This document shows, piece by piece, positions 1 to 13,614 of a stretch of DNA of 64,000 bases (its first letter is position 1; every line of letters starts with the position of its first letter). The notes under the pieces were generated by a model. The model was not told where the DNA came from, did no database searches, and worked only from the letters and a program-made list of their open reading frames with translations. The stretch is from the NCBI GenBank assembly GCA_003342895.1, contig PTFA01000486.1, positions 227,921 to 291,920 on the forward strand, read 5' to 3'. This DNA is from Casuarius casuarius. Its lineage: Eukaryota; Chordata; Aves; Casuariiformes; Casuariidae. Position numbers and translations under genes: made by a program.

Positions 1-3000
1 TCATTCTGGAAAATTAAAAGGCAGTATCATTATTAAAAGGCAGTTCTGCTAAATGTTTTCTGATGGAGGGAGAATTGGGGCACACTACATTGTCCAGTGA
101 CTTTGCCAAAAATATGACACTAAGAGACACGATAAATGAATGTATAAATAGTAATTGTTCTGAAAGGCATAGTCATAAATCACAAAGTGAGTTGCAGGAT
201 GCTTCTTTCATGTTGATACTTGAAATGTGATCTACCTTGAATTAAAAGAAAATCAGATTTTCTTTTTTGGTTACATTAAAATGGTATAGAAACTGGAAAC
301 CCATTTTCTCTGAAGCAAAATCCTATGCAAAATATGAAGCTCTGCAGTAAATATTAGACCAAGTTTTGCAAAGAGGAGGGATTTGCTAAGAGTGCAAACC
401 AGCAATTTGTTGCAGTAAGAGGTTATTAATCATATAACACTTAGGGTTAGCAAAGTTCTGGCCTTGAATCAATGATACACTATAACAAATTGAATTGCTC
501 CAATAAGAACAGGTAAGGTGCTCTATGAAGTTCTGCAACAGATCTAGAAAGAGCTTTTCCCTCACAAAACAGCTAGTGTTATAATGAAAAATAATCCTAT
601 TTGTTGTGACCATTTATCTGCAGAATTTGGCCTGTCTCTCATGCTGTCTGTGTAGATTTTCTTCCCAGGGTTCATCTACTATGCTGTCAGGTGGAGAAAA
701 TACCTGCTGACCACCTCTTCCGTTTTTTTCCTGAAACAGCCTCTCCACTACTATCTGCACAACCTAGGAAGCCATAGTAAAAACTGCTGAAAAGCTGAAG
801 TCTGAAGAGTTTGTAGGACAGCTAAGCACTGGACCTTATCAAAAGGAGTTTTCTCCCTAACACTTGGGATCCTGTGGGTGTGTCTCTGTAGGATTTAATC
901 TAACCGTTTTAGTTATTAGACCAGATACAGGATTCTAAGGGCAATTTTATAGCCTAGTTTTATGCAGGAAACCAAGATGGACACAGTCACTCCTACTAGA
1001 TGCAACATTTGTGGAAATGATCATCTATAAGAACCTACCCAGGCCTCTTATCCTCCACTTTTTTTGCTCTAGTGCCCCATTTCTAAGCTTCTCCCTTAAG
1101 TGTAAAGATCACCTTCCTCCGTGTTCTCAGTAATACTCTAAGTATTTCCCTCTTCTTTTCAAAGGGTCTCTGCAAGACCAATTTCTGACATGCCTATAAG
1201 CAATGGTGCATAGGTTGGCATAACTACCTATAATTTGCTATAACTACTTTTGAAAGTAGTCCTTGATAAGATTTGGAAACAGGGACCAGTCAATTATGCA
1301 GCTATGAGATCTTGTTTTGGTTTCACAGTCTGCCTCTTATCCTGCTTGTTGTTTGTCACTCTCCCTTACACCCTGCTTTAGATCAAACGAGCTCTTCTAT
1401 GCTTCCAGTTGGTATACCTTGCAATATAGGGCCAGCCCAGGGAAAAAGCCTGGAGCCTTGAAAAAAACACATCAGTACTTCAAAGACCCCAGAAAAATCT
1501 TGGATGCAGCACAGATAGAAGAGTAACTCGAGTGTCCTGTGAGGCTCTAAAGTATTTGCCCAAGCCATGNAATACTTCTTCCTTGTGTCCTTCCCTTATG
1601 CAGCAATTTCAATACAACTAAGAGGAAGCAGCAAGGCTTTGGCTGTCTCACGAGGCTGACAGGGAGTCGTGGTATGAACATCCTTCTGCAAGCCCTCTGC
1701 TCACAGTGTTTGCTGTTTGCTTAGAGAAAGCAGTGCTGGAAAGGCAGGAGAGAAGAGGCCTGGCAGTCCTTGCAGGGCTGGAGTGAAGGGAATGTAACTG
1801 GGGCCTGCTACACATCACCAGCCCTTAAAACAGCTGTGAGGAAAACCTCAAACGTTTCTGAGCAGGAACATATGCCACAAAATGCCAGCCCACCTGGAGG
1901 CTATTCAGAGACCATTGTATTTTTGGTATTTCTATAAATTAGAAGGGATAAAATGTTCTTTTTTTGGTTTTGTTCNCTTTCAACTACTAAAAATATATTA
2001 TTCAGGAGCAAGAGGTATGTGGCACTTGCAGTTTTANCACTGGGTACCCAAACCCAAGCTATGTAGCACAGTCAGTAGAGATGTTCAGACAGCCTTGGTA
2101 TTTGTACACTATTGATGCATTTTCTGAATTAATAACTCATTTCCATCTAATACGGTGATTGCCTCTACTGCAGCTAACAAGCTAATCTGGTTGCCAGACT
2201 GACCGATGAAAGGCTGAGANTTCTAAAACTCAGTAGTAGGAGTTGAAACAGTTTGTAATTTGGAGGTTAGCTGGGTATTTTTCTTCAGCATAGCCTGCAG
2301 GTCAGCCATTACCTGGTAATATGTAGGTAATAAATAATCACTAATGATGTCAGCTCCCTGCTATTTATCCTTTCATACAATATTCTGAGTCTATTTGTGC
2401 CACAGGAAAACTTACCAGCTTAGAAAGGAAAACAAAAAACCACAGTTGGATCTTATTCCCGATGAAGCATGTAGAACTGCACACAGAATTAGTGCTTTGG
2501 GCAGTTACTGAATACCTGTGAGTCAGCAGGTAAATCACCTCTGCAGGTAAGCGAATTTTTATCCAGCCTTGGTATGTCTCATCTCTCAGTGCAGTAATAT
2601 CTGCACTGTTGACTGGGTCCATAGCTAGGGATCATTCTCCAACTAAGATTTTTGCTTTCTAGTGGCAGTTTAGTGATTTTACGAGAGCAAGTAATTGGGC
2701 ATGATTGCCTACTTTCTCACTCTTTCTTCTGTATTTCATTTAGTTTAGCCACTTTACTAACACTGGTTAAAAGGCATCCGTCAGAAGATTGATGCAATAA
2801 ATTTCATGCTATATCTCCGCTAAGTGAAGAACTTTCTCCCCATTATTCATTGAGCTCCTGGGGCTGGACAGATAGTTTGTATTAATAAAATATACACTAA
2901 TATCAAAACATTTTTCAAGGCAAATCTATTAATTACTTTTTCCATTATCTGCCTGGCTCTATGCATGAATAAATGAAAAGAAGCAGAGNAGACAGAGACA

Positions 3001-6000
3001 TGACATGATCTGTTATGTAAATCACCCTGTTCATCCCAAACCATCTTCTGGGGCAGTGCTAACTAATTTATGACAGGTCACCCAGTAGTTATTAATAAGT
3101 TATTAAATTGATATAAAATTAATTCAGTAATATTTCTTGAGTTAACAATGCCTAGGTTCTGATTCATGATTGAATCAGACTGTTTATTTTTGGCAAAAAG
3201 GGCCAAAAATCATGATCACTTTCAAGCTCCTTGCTCAGAAAATTACCTTTTCCCCTGTACATTGGTAGATGTTGATTCCTTCCTTAATTGTTAGGAAAGA
3301 CTCAGCAGTCCTCTGCTTTTTTGACGACTGACTCAGCTGGAGCTGTGCAGCACGTTTCTTCATTCACTTTGTGCAGTCCCACTGCAATTGTAGAAGGTAT
3401 CACAGATCCCAAAGTTTGCTTGGGGTCTTTCCTGCTTCAAAATTTGATTGACTCTGTGTACATTGAGCTTTTGGGGGCATGAATGCTTATTTGGAAAGTG
3501 TGCTAATATCATGGGTACTTTTTAAAGATGCACATAATTATTAATATGCATGTCCCCTTTGCCTGCAGAGGCATGCTCCATAGACAATGTGACATATGTT
3601 CACAATGTGTCTTAGGCCCAGTCTTGCCTTTATGTACAAATTCACTTTGCTTCTCCTCTGAGGAAGTGTAAACCCATAATCAGACATAAGCTTCTGGCCA
3701 GGTTGCTGGATGCTCATGTCTTCACTGCACTGCCTTAGTGCAGATGCAGCTGTGTACCTGTGTGTGGTGTAAATGTGTCAGGTATCGTGTCTGCTATCAC
3801 AGTGACCTTGTGTGGCTGATGCTGGATAGGCAGGTGGACGAGAGGGTCACTCCTACAAGTTTTCTGCCCACCCCTACCACAAGGATAGCTGAAATTTGCA
3901 GGCTGCTTGGACATGGGATGTGTTACAATATTGTGGACTGTCTTTGCAGTTGTCCTCTTTCCCAGCAACAGAGATACACAAAGCATTTCAGTTTTTATCC
4001 TGCTCTGTAGCCTGGTTTTCCAAGCTATGATGCAGATTTACCTAGTTTACCAGTCATCTAATCTCACTTTTAAAGCACCAAAATAGCATGTTTCCACCCA
4101 TTTCCCTGAGAGTTTTCTACAGCTTAATGCCCCTCAGTGTCAGAAGTTAAGTAATAGAGCTCCTTACCCATCCCATCCTTTTTCTGACAAACAGCACTTC
4201 CAGAATATGTTCCCTCCATATCCTCAAATGCCTTCACGCTTGCTCCTCATTANGTTAATGGGTGGTCATGTGCTTTGTACTTTGCTTGCTGCGGTTGGAA
4301 TTTTGCATTGAGCTTTCAATTAGTGGGATTTGAACCAATTATTCTGGCAGCTCTTTCCCCTCTAGAAATCCAACTCCCTTGTTGCATGCCATTTTTTTCT
4401 TTTTTAAAGATGTTATTAATACTTCAGGAGTTGTCAGGGATCCACTCTGTTGTGTCTAAGGGTGAGAGAAAAAACTTGCCTGTCATTATAATAATACTGC
4501 TTCCTATGCCCATCAAATGAAGTACATGTGTGATTCCAATGGATTGCAGGCTGTAGCTGGAAGATCTGTCTTTGCTGATTTCTGCGCCAAATCAGAAAAC
4601 TNGGAATTTAATGAGACATTAGTAGCATAAGATTTCAATTCAAGCATGGGAATATTTTGGTGACAAATTTAAAAAATGCATGAATGGTGGGTGAGCTCTT
4701 GCACGTCCAGCTTTGAACCATTTGAAGTTTGCCAGTCCTCATGTCTTTCATTAGTCAAGGATATTTACTTCATTTTCCATCCTTTTCTTCCTTTCATTGC
4801 CTCAGCTTTGCTCCCTTCAAGAAAATAATAAATTGTAGAGAGGCGATTTTGCCTTAAAGTGTATGGCAGGTTATTTAGCTCTGATGCTGTTCTAGTTCTC
4901 CTAACAACGTACCCTGAAACCCAGCAGCTACTGATCTGTAATGCAACCTATTTTTCCTAAGCAAAGTTAACTCTTTATATGTCAAGGGAATTACCTCTTA
5001 TCTGTGAAGGTATCAGTAACACTGGAATTTCCTATTATGAGTCATAACAGATTGATATTTGAGTTCAATGCACAGTATCCACAGAGCTACACTAACGTAC
5101 TGCCTCAGCGTTGTCTGAAAGATGCACAATGAATACAGTAGTGGTTTCTCCTTGAAGGAGTTCAGGTCAACTTTTTGACCGTAATTATCTGAAAAAGTAT
5201 GTAGGCTTTTTTACACTGTACAGAACTTTGATTAATGTCTTCATTATTACAAACTGTTACTGTATATGGATTTTTTTTTACAGTGGTTTAGCTATGGGCT
5301 ATTGGTGTTCTGTTAGTGATACAGAAATATTACAATTGCTGGTGTTATTCATAAAAGTACCNTTTCTGTTCTGGACCTGGACCTTTTAGTTTTTGTAAAA
5401 GCTGCTTCCTCTTTTTGAGGATTAAATGTGTTTTCTAGNTTTTTTTTTTCCTTGTAACCATAAATACATCCATTTTATTGTTTAAAGTTATTGGCAACAT
5501 ATTCAAAACTTGTCTTGTGTTAATATTTTTGCAGATCAAAATTCAGTTGATGAGAATAGTCCCAGGGAGCAGGTTTTGGCACTCAGGGAACTATTTGTAT
5601 GCAAGACTTTTGTTCTCCCTTTCAGATGCATCTCAGAAATACTTCGTTAAAGTTCAAATAGCTTAAAGATGGCTAAAGAGATACTGAAGCCGGAAAAGTG
5701 CGGGCTTTTGTGGGTGCATGCTGCATGTCTCCAACCCGTAAGAAACCACTCTCCATTGATTTGAAAGGGCTGCAGCTGCCTGCATCGTAGTGCAACAACT
5801 ATGGTGACGGGGTTACTTGAGTTAAAAGACCCTCACTGGAGAAGGGAGAGAGCTGCCAACAGCACATTTTGCGGACGCCCGCTGGCTCCGAAACCTGTCC
5901 CCAGCCCCGTTGGTGTGAAACAGCCCAATATTACTGACCCTTCCAGGCATGATGTAAAAAACCATCTGTATGCAACAGCTTTGGAGGAGGCCTGATGGCA

Positions 6001-6829
6001 TGGGATTTGGAGTTGGGTGGAATGGGGTATATTCTGCCACTTGATTTATTGGCTGGTCAGATTAATTTGCTTTGTTGTGCAGGAGGATCATTACATTGCC
6101 AGGTGTTTATTCCAATTGGACTGTGAATCTAGCTAATTGCCAGGGCACCTAGAGCTTATGAATAACCTTTTATGAAAATAAAACAAAAAGTTAATCTAAA
6201 TTTACAAAACAACACCAAGCATCTTGCAAAACACCCCTTCCTCAGCTATTGATTGGAAGCCACAAAGTGGAACAAAGGACAAGGATGTTCGTCTTCACTG
6301 TTCTGGTCTCTGGTGAGTACATGCAAAGCTACTTCTGCCCTGGAGGATGGAGGAAGGGAAACTCCTTTTTTAAAGGGGCTTTACATAAAGTCTTGCCCTT
6401 AGATGAAAAGCAAAACCTTTTTGCAGTCCTAAAGCCTGCCTCTCACCCATCCATCCTGTGGACTCACCCCTCTCGGTGCTGCAGGAAGGATGGGAAGCAG
6501 CGTGAGGTGAGCGCTGGCCCTTTGTTTGGAGGGAATTGTAGAGGCCACACACAAGCCTTCTGCAGCTCAGGTCTGGCTCTGCTGAAGGGGCCTGGGAGGC
6601 TCATATATCTTATTTTTATTTATGCTCTTGCTAATAAGAAAATGTAAATAGCTGCTGGGGTTGTCCCTATCTGATTGCTCCAAGCCCAGTGCACTTCTGT
6701 GTTGTCCAGCTGGGCTCCAGGAGCAGGCAGGGCCTCCCTGGCTGCCAGGCACCNCAGCGGCTGCGCTGCCAGCCCCGGGAGCTCCCCTCCTCTTCCTCTG
6801 CCAGCACTTCCTGAGGAGGGCAGGACAGC

Positions 6830-6851
6830 AAAGCAATTAGCTAATTGCTTT
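6830..6851. promoter_or_regulatory. 22-bp perfect palindrome with paired TAATTG homeodomain-type cores
   Basis: The 22 bases equal their own reverse complement. They consist of an AAAGCAATTAG half and its mirror and contain CAATTA and TAATTG, the classical homeodomain core on both strands. The site lies about 6.5 kb upstream of the first recognised FREM1 exon, next to a GC-rich patch. A regulatory role is inference from the motif alone. Confidence 0.35.
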
Positions 6852-7956
6852 TGGATAATCCCTCCTGGCAGGGAGGGGCAAAAGCAGAGCTGGGGAGCAG
6901 CTGGAGGGATGGGGTCACTCCTNGGGTTTTGCTTCCCATCCAGTTCCTCTCACATTAGCGCAAGCTGTGTGTTACCCAATGGACCGGGCACAGGGTTGGG
7001 ATGCTGGGATCCCAATTTTTGCCATTCAGCATCTCCTCCTGCCTCCATCTGCTCAGGTGACGAGCTCAGCGGGACAGGGGCCATTTCTGAGTTTGATACT
7101 TAGCACAAGAAGGCTTTGTGTCAGCTGGAGCGGTTACCCTATAAACCATGAGCTTGGGAGCCTGTTTGGCTGTCCATTTCAAACTTGTTGTAGCAGGACT
7201 TATGCAGCTGCTTCTGTTTTAATAACAGTTGTTTTATGTTATAGATAGTGCTGTTTTTTTCGCATTGCTAGTCTGACTGTTAAATGTTTGAAAGCTGCTG
7301 AGATAGAGAGCATGTCTGAGGGATGTGTCCTACTNGGTCTCTGAGGAAGTGATAACTTTCCTCTAGCTTTTTAACAATGAGGCAATAAATTATTACCCTA
7401 GTGTAGAATTTAATTGCATAGTTAAAATACATCATTTACAAAGCTTTTAGTTTTCCCTGCTAAATACTCTAGTTTTTCATCTAATCTCTGTAGGCCGTTG
7501 TTACATTTTCAGAGAACTGTATTAGTTTCATTCCTGTTAAATGTATCAGTAAATCATGGCAGGAAAAAAACTGACACATTTCCCTAGAAATTTTCACTGC
7601 AGTCTGCGCTTCTAACCTTACGGCTTTGCGTTCAATAGGTCAGCCGAGATCCTATTTGTCATTACTCTTTAATTACCATGGAACCTCTAATCCAGGCCAC
7701 AAATTCCTCGCTGCCCATACTTCTTTTTACTTCAGAATGCGTATCTAATAGCAACCAAGGACTTTTCCTATTTTCTCACTTGGAATCTGTTTTGGGAGCT
7801 TGGAATTGCTATCTAACTGAATCAGTAACATCTGTGACTGTGGGGCAGCTTGAGTGGGAATAGTTAGAGGGTTAGACAGATTTCCTGCATTTTAAGGCTC
7901 TTTTCCTCTGAAGAGACTGCTTTGGGACAATTCAATTGCATTTAATGCTGCTTCTT

Positions 7957-7976
7957 CCCCCCCCCCCTTTTTTTTT
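7957..7976. repeat. Low-complexity C-run followed by T-run
   Basis: A run of eleven C runs straight into a run of nine T. It is a simple homopolymer pair with no coding content and a likely site of length error. Confidence 0.8.
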
Positions 7977-10900
7977 AACCCAGTCTTTTCTTCCCTTCTT
8001 TTCCTCTCCCCTCCAAGTTGCTTGAGTTTGAGAAGTAAAAGTGATTTTGAGGAACCACGCCAGCATTTTGAAAAGTTTCAGTTTCAAATACATGAAAAGA
8101 AAAGTCTNAAGGGATTCCTAGAACTGTATTGCAGCTTGCAGGTATGGCTTTGATTTTCCTTTTGGCAGGCTTTTGCCATTCACTCTTTCATTGCCCTTCC
8201 AAGAAACACTGCTGGGTGCCTAAAGACCAGTATGCTTTTTACACTTGGCAAGAGAAGATAACAGTAACGCTACAGTTTGTGCTTTGAAAGATTAAAAGCA
8301 ACATTTATTCCTCACAGTACTTTCAAACTTCCTTAAGTTAATTTAAAATCCATTTTAGAGAATGCTTAACTACTAATACTGGAGGGTTTTTTTTAAAAAA
8401 ANAAACAAAAAACAAAAAACAACTGAGCACATACTGTACCTGTTATTTGAACCAAATAAGAGGTGGATTAAAGTGAGAGCAATTCTTTAAAGTGCATTAA
8501 ATACTTTGAGCAGTCTTTTCTCCCTTTTGGAAGGAATACCCTGTGCCTCAGTGACTGGTCTCTTTATGATATCTCTGTAAAAGTTCTGGCAAGAAATGAC
8601 CGTACTTTGAGAGCAAATTCTAATTTTTCAAAAAGTTTTGGCTCTCCCTTCCTCCACCCCGTTTTTGGTGGTTACTGACCTTGTTGCTAGTCGAGCAAAC
8701 AACAAAAGTATCCCTTCACTGGCTTGTGGGGCTGTTGATAAATTATTCATACAGCTAATGAGGATTTTGACTTTTCAGGCAAACTATGATGGCATTTTTA
8801 AAGGCTTGCATCACTTAGTCAACATTTCTCTCACACCTGCATGCTTCAGGCAATCAGGTGTTTAAAATTACAGACACGGAGCTTTGCCCCTTCTCCTCCT
8901 GAAAGTGGTTTGCCTAACAATGGAGTCCTGTGGATATTTAGTCTGTTTGTCTGTGTGATTTTTTTTTTTTCCCTGTGCTAATTAGCGTGAGGGGAAAGGG
9001 GAATCTGAGAGGACTGTGCTAATAGAAGGGATCACATACCTTGGTTTATACTAATTTTGAAATGACAAGACACAGGTGCATTTTTACGGGTGTAGAATGT
9101 ATGCTGGCATTTAAGAACCTTTTTNTTTAATTTTCTTTCTTCTATGGACTGATCTTACTTTAGTGGGAGTGTATCAGGAAAAAAAAACCTCAAAGGAAGC
9201 TCCTGCTGCAGCTAAGAGCTACATGATGTGAAAGAACTGATTATGTTTATATTACATGTTCTCCTGCGAAAAAATCAAGCCCCCTAGCTAGCAGGGAAAG
9301 AAAGGTCACTGAAATTGAAGAAACAACTGACTCAGTGTCTTAATTCTAAAGGAAATGAGTCCTTTGTAGATGAGAAGGATTTTCTGATCTAGTTCAGTGA
9401 AAGGCATGCAACTAAGAAAATAAGCTTTTCCTATAATGTTAGAGAATAAAGCAGAGAATCAGAAGAACCAGGGATTGAAAAGTGAAAAGAAGATTTGCAT
9501 TTAGTTTTGGTTTTACCTTTAAGCATTCCGTAGCTGGTGTGCAATACCATATCATCCTCCCAGTTTATCATCCACAGCATTCTTAAGAAAAGTTCAAAAG
9601 AGCACTTGAAAGATTGACAATAAATGAAATCTTTGTATGTGACAGTCATGCTTCCATGGCTGGACTGTAAAATGCTTTACCATCCATGGTCTACCTGAGG
9701 ATGTCAGGCCTTGAGGGCCTCATTTTCCCTTTCATACCCACTGCACAATAAATAGCATCTGAATGTGAGGGAGATGGTAGAAGGCCTACTGTCTGAAGAA
9801 GATCCTTGCATAGGGAATTTGGCACACCTGTATCGCACTTTGAATATAGATCTGAGCCCATTCTCGAGTCCAAACTTGCCTTTGGTCCATATTTTGTGGA
9901 GCTGAGTTTGCAGTGGCTTTTGCTAAACGTGAAAAATTCAAACTTGTGTCACTGCTGGTTCGTTCCTCAAGGAACACCTTCCTGCCGTACGGATGGACCA
10001 GCCCGCTTCACTCGCTGGCACGCTTTTGTATGGTCTGCTTGCACTGCCAGTGACGTCTCATGAGTTTTGATCAGGACTGTGGCCGTTCTGTGGGGTTACA
10101 GAGGGTTTAGAAATGTTCTGAGGAATCTAAATTTCCAAATAAACTGCAGTGGCATTCTTAAGTATAAGTACTGTAAATCTTTACAGACTATTGGTCACCT
10201 GAAACATATATCCTTGAGAACTTTGGTGCATATGCCAATCATTCAGTCATTCTTGGACAGTTGTATTGCTCAGGAAATAAAGCTGATTGATTGACTGCAA
10301 CTACAGATACTTCACACCACAGTAGTAGGTATAGAGCATGCTTAGTGTTACATTAGCAACAAAAGTGACCATTTTGCAAAAGCACATCATTGTGGAAGTT
10401 GATCAGAAATGCAGTACAGGATTGTTTTAATGGTTTTGGGGGGAATATTTATTTTTGTAAAGACTTACTCAGCATGTTGCACAAACTCCTCTTACCGCAC
10501 TAATAAGTCAGTGTGTTACCAAATGTTTAGCCATTATAATTACAGCCACATGTTGTTCTTTTTACAAATAGGTCTGACTTAATTGCATCATTTTTCAGCA
10601 GGATTTATGTGGTCCTGTTTAATCTAAAATTAGTACATGCACAAATGAAGTGCAAACTATTTTCCATCACTGAACTGTGAAATGTTCTCCAGAATAGAGA
10701 TATACCAACATGTTCCTAAAAAGATGCAATAAGCAATAAAGCAACTTTGTAATTTGTGTGTATCTACATGTATAGAATTTTGTAAAAGTAAAAAAAAAAA
10801 ACAAAACAAAAAAAAAACGGTAAATTTAACTACAAAATGAACAGAAAAGTCAGTTAAATGAACTAAATCATGTGATTTTTTTTTGATCATCCCTAGTAAA

Positions 10901-13401
10901 ACAAAGGATGGGGGAAATCATAAATTTATCTTCATAATGCTGGCTTTCAGCATTTATAAATATAGTAAGAGCTAATGCATTTTATATATTACATCAATCT
11001 ATCACATGTAAACATATCAAGTCTATAAGATGCTCTATAGGCCAAGATTGTGCTGGTCTAAATTCTAAGTCACTGTGACTAATATTTCATATTACCTGTG
11101 TAGCTCTGAGGGCCTAAAGCTATGTATAGGGCAAAGTAGGCATAAGAATCTGGGCTACCTTAACCTAGGCCATATGTAGCATTTTCAGTACATACATACT
11201 GATTTGAAAACTGGAATTCCAAGGCAGCATTGAAACTTAGAAATTTAAATTCAAATGCATGCCTGAATCCCAGTTAGACCCAAAAGCCTAATGTTAGACA
11301 CAGATGAAATCCTGGTCCCATTTGTATCTAATGGGAGGAAGGTGCTTTGATTTCAGTAGANCCAAGATCTTGCTATTCAGAAGGAAGAGTTACACTCACC
11401 ACTGTAAGGAATTCTGCTGATTTTTAGTGGGTAAGCCAGAAAGCCAAGAAAGGTCCCCATAATGCTTAAATGGAAGTGCTAAGGCTTTGTTATGTCTCTA
11501 AGCATGAGAGTTTCTCTGAATACAATGGTTTTTTTGCTGGTGTCATCTTGATGAAAATGTGTAACCGAAATGTAAACAAATGAATCTTCTTGAAAGCTTT
11601 TTATTTTTGTGTGGTATATGGTGAGGGTAGAAAGTAGGAGAAAGGCTCTACTGGTAAAAATATGCGAAGGTAAAAAAAATAGCCTTTGCTTTAAATTGTA
11701 TGTTCCTGAACTGCATGGCTTGAAAGTATTTTTCTTTGTATGACTCAATGTGCCGAAATTTCCAAGACTTAAAGGAGGACGCCTAAGGGACCTGTACAGT
11801 ATGGTTTTAGCCATGAGAAACACGCATCACTGTGGGTATGAATGGGTTAACATACTTACAAACAGTCGCTTGCAGGTCACTGCCATTTCTCTCTGTTTCA
11901 GCATGTCACCACAGTAATTCACACCTCCAAAACCTCAAGGCTATATCTGGTAACATTCACTTCTTCATGCTGTAAATAGAAGCTTCAGCTGAGCTCTCTC
12001 TTAAACAGTGCTGGTCCTGAATGAGCGTACAGCACTAGTGGTCCTTCCCGTGCACGAGCTCCCTATTTGTTTCTTGGTGTGGTTTAAAGTGGTGTTTATG
12101 GTGTGTAAAATCCCAAAGCTATATGATCTGATAAAACCAATGATGATCAGCTGGACTCGTCATTCCTGTCAGCCGTTTAATCTGAATGCTTTGAGATGAC
12201 AACAGAGGTGCTCCCCACACAAGGCCCATGGTTTCTGCAGTGGTGCAGGCCTGCCGTGATGTCCAAATCAGTGCAAGGTCTGTCTGGCCAGCCTCTACTA
12301 CCTCCCTGTCTTATTCTGCAAACAGGGTCAAAATGTCTGCGCACATTTGTAACTTCTGCCTTTCCTAAGAATGCTTATTTTGTAAATTAGTCAAATGTCC
12401 TGATCGAGGGATTTGTCACTATTTGTAAGTCATGAGCTGAGTATTTACCAGGTACGTTCTCGTCTATACTTTTCCAAATATAATTTTATGAGAGCGTGTA
12501 AGCACCATGAGCCTCACTTCATAAATGCAAAGCATGATACAGGAGCATTCATGATCCGTAAAGTGTCTTTGCAGAAGCAGGCACTGCTTAGTTTAAGGGA
12601 ACACTTTCCAACAGAGGCATGACATTGTGGATGTGACACTGCTCCTTCGGTGGGTCAAGCGTGGAATGTAGGTCTTCCTGGTGCAAAGGAGATTTGGACC
12701 ACTTTGGCCTCTCATGAATGATGCATGAGTCTTGCGCAGAGGAGAAAATTGCCCTTGAGCACACAGCTTGGATCTTCTGAAATAATGGTGCTACTAAGTG
12801 AAAGAGAGAGAAGATGCATGCTCTGGGATCTGCATGTAAGCTATTTATTTACTATGTTTTGTAATTTTGGTTACTTTCAATACCAAATTAGCATTTCCAT
12901 TGCTCTATGTCTGTTTTTGAACAGCTTCAGTAAACAACTTCAGATTCCTCCTGTTTTACTGTAGAGTATAGTTTCTCTTTAGTATGTTCCTCTCCATACA
13001 GAGTGACCTTAATCTGTCTGAATGCCAGGGGAGCAATCACCATCTGCTGAACACTTGTCAAATGAACTAGTGACCTACACTGATGTAATACCCTGCAACA
13101 CCTGTGAACTGCTCAACCGTAGCCACCCGGCCATGGAGTGACATGGAGCAACAAGCATCCGCAACAGCTTGAAGGAAACTGGGTCGCTTTTTTATATACT
13201 TTAAAAATAAAATATGAAGCAAAATTCCTTCTGATGGCTGTGAAGGTGGAAGTAATTTCAAGCCTTTCTTAAGCAGACTCGTAACTGTTAATTCACAGAA
13301 ATGAATACTGAAATACTAGTCTGTTACCCATTCAATGCTTCAACCACATAAAAGAAGGCACCTGGACTCAGAAGACTGACGTTCTGCTTGGTTTTCTCAA
13401 G

Positions 13402-13614
13402 TTGGATATTCTGGTATTTCTGATGCATCTTGAATATGTAGAAGCAGGAAAACTTGTCTCAGTGAATAAAAGCAACAGCACTGAAAGGAGACAGATGGTG
13501 TATGTTACTGAAAATGAACTACAGTTTGTTGTTCCCAATGAGAGAGATTCCTGCAAGGTAGAAGTTGTTTTAAATGAGCCAGTGANACACAAAGTTGGAA
13601 AGCTCGTACCTCAG
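13402..13614 (+). CDS. FREM1: FREM1 N-terminal exon (partial; start codon not found)
   Basis: An open stretch ends in a perfect donor (CAG|GTAAGT) in phase 0, as in mammalian FREM1. The residues LVSVNK, then ELQFVVPNERDSCKVEVV and KVGKLVPQ match the start of the mature protein, where the family has SVN, a DLKF-like strand, DACKVEVV and KLTPQ. Just upstream, in frame, is a hydrophobic run (VLLGFLKLDILVFLMHL) that could be a worn signal peptide. An in-frame TGA at 13309 precedes it, and the only in-frame ATG (13423) falls at the end of the hydrophobic core. Either the initiator ATG has been lost or it sits in an undetected earlier exon, so the 5' border is uncertain. One N at 13586 falls in a codon where C would give the expected Thr. 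Confidence 0.75.

Larger units (their letters stand above)
1..13370. other. 5' flank, no gene recognised
   Basis: No open frame here resembles a known protein. The longest are 132-142 codons in the GC-richer patch around 6.25-7.1 kb, where frames open by chance on both strands. The stretch holds homopolymers (C then T at 7957-7976; A-rich at 8395-8420 and 10790-10817), a GC-rich patch near 6.72-6.82 kb and a 22-bp palindrome at 6830-6851. An upstream non-coding FREM1 exon could hide here but shows no signature I can defend. Confidence 0.6.

Noticed and set aside
6249..7103. 132-142 codon open frames around 6.25-7.1 kb
   Set aside because: Both strands and several frames are open in a GC-rich patch. 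There is no splice context or family resemblance.
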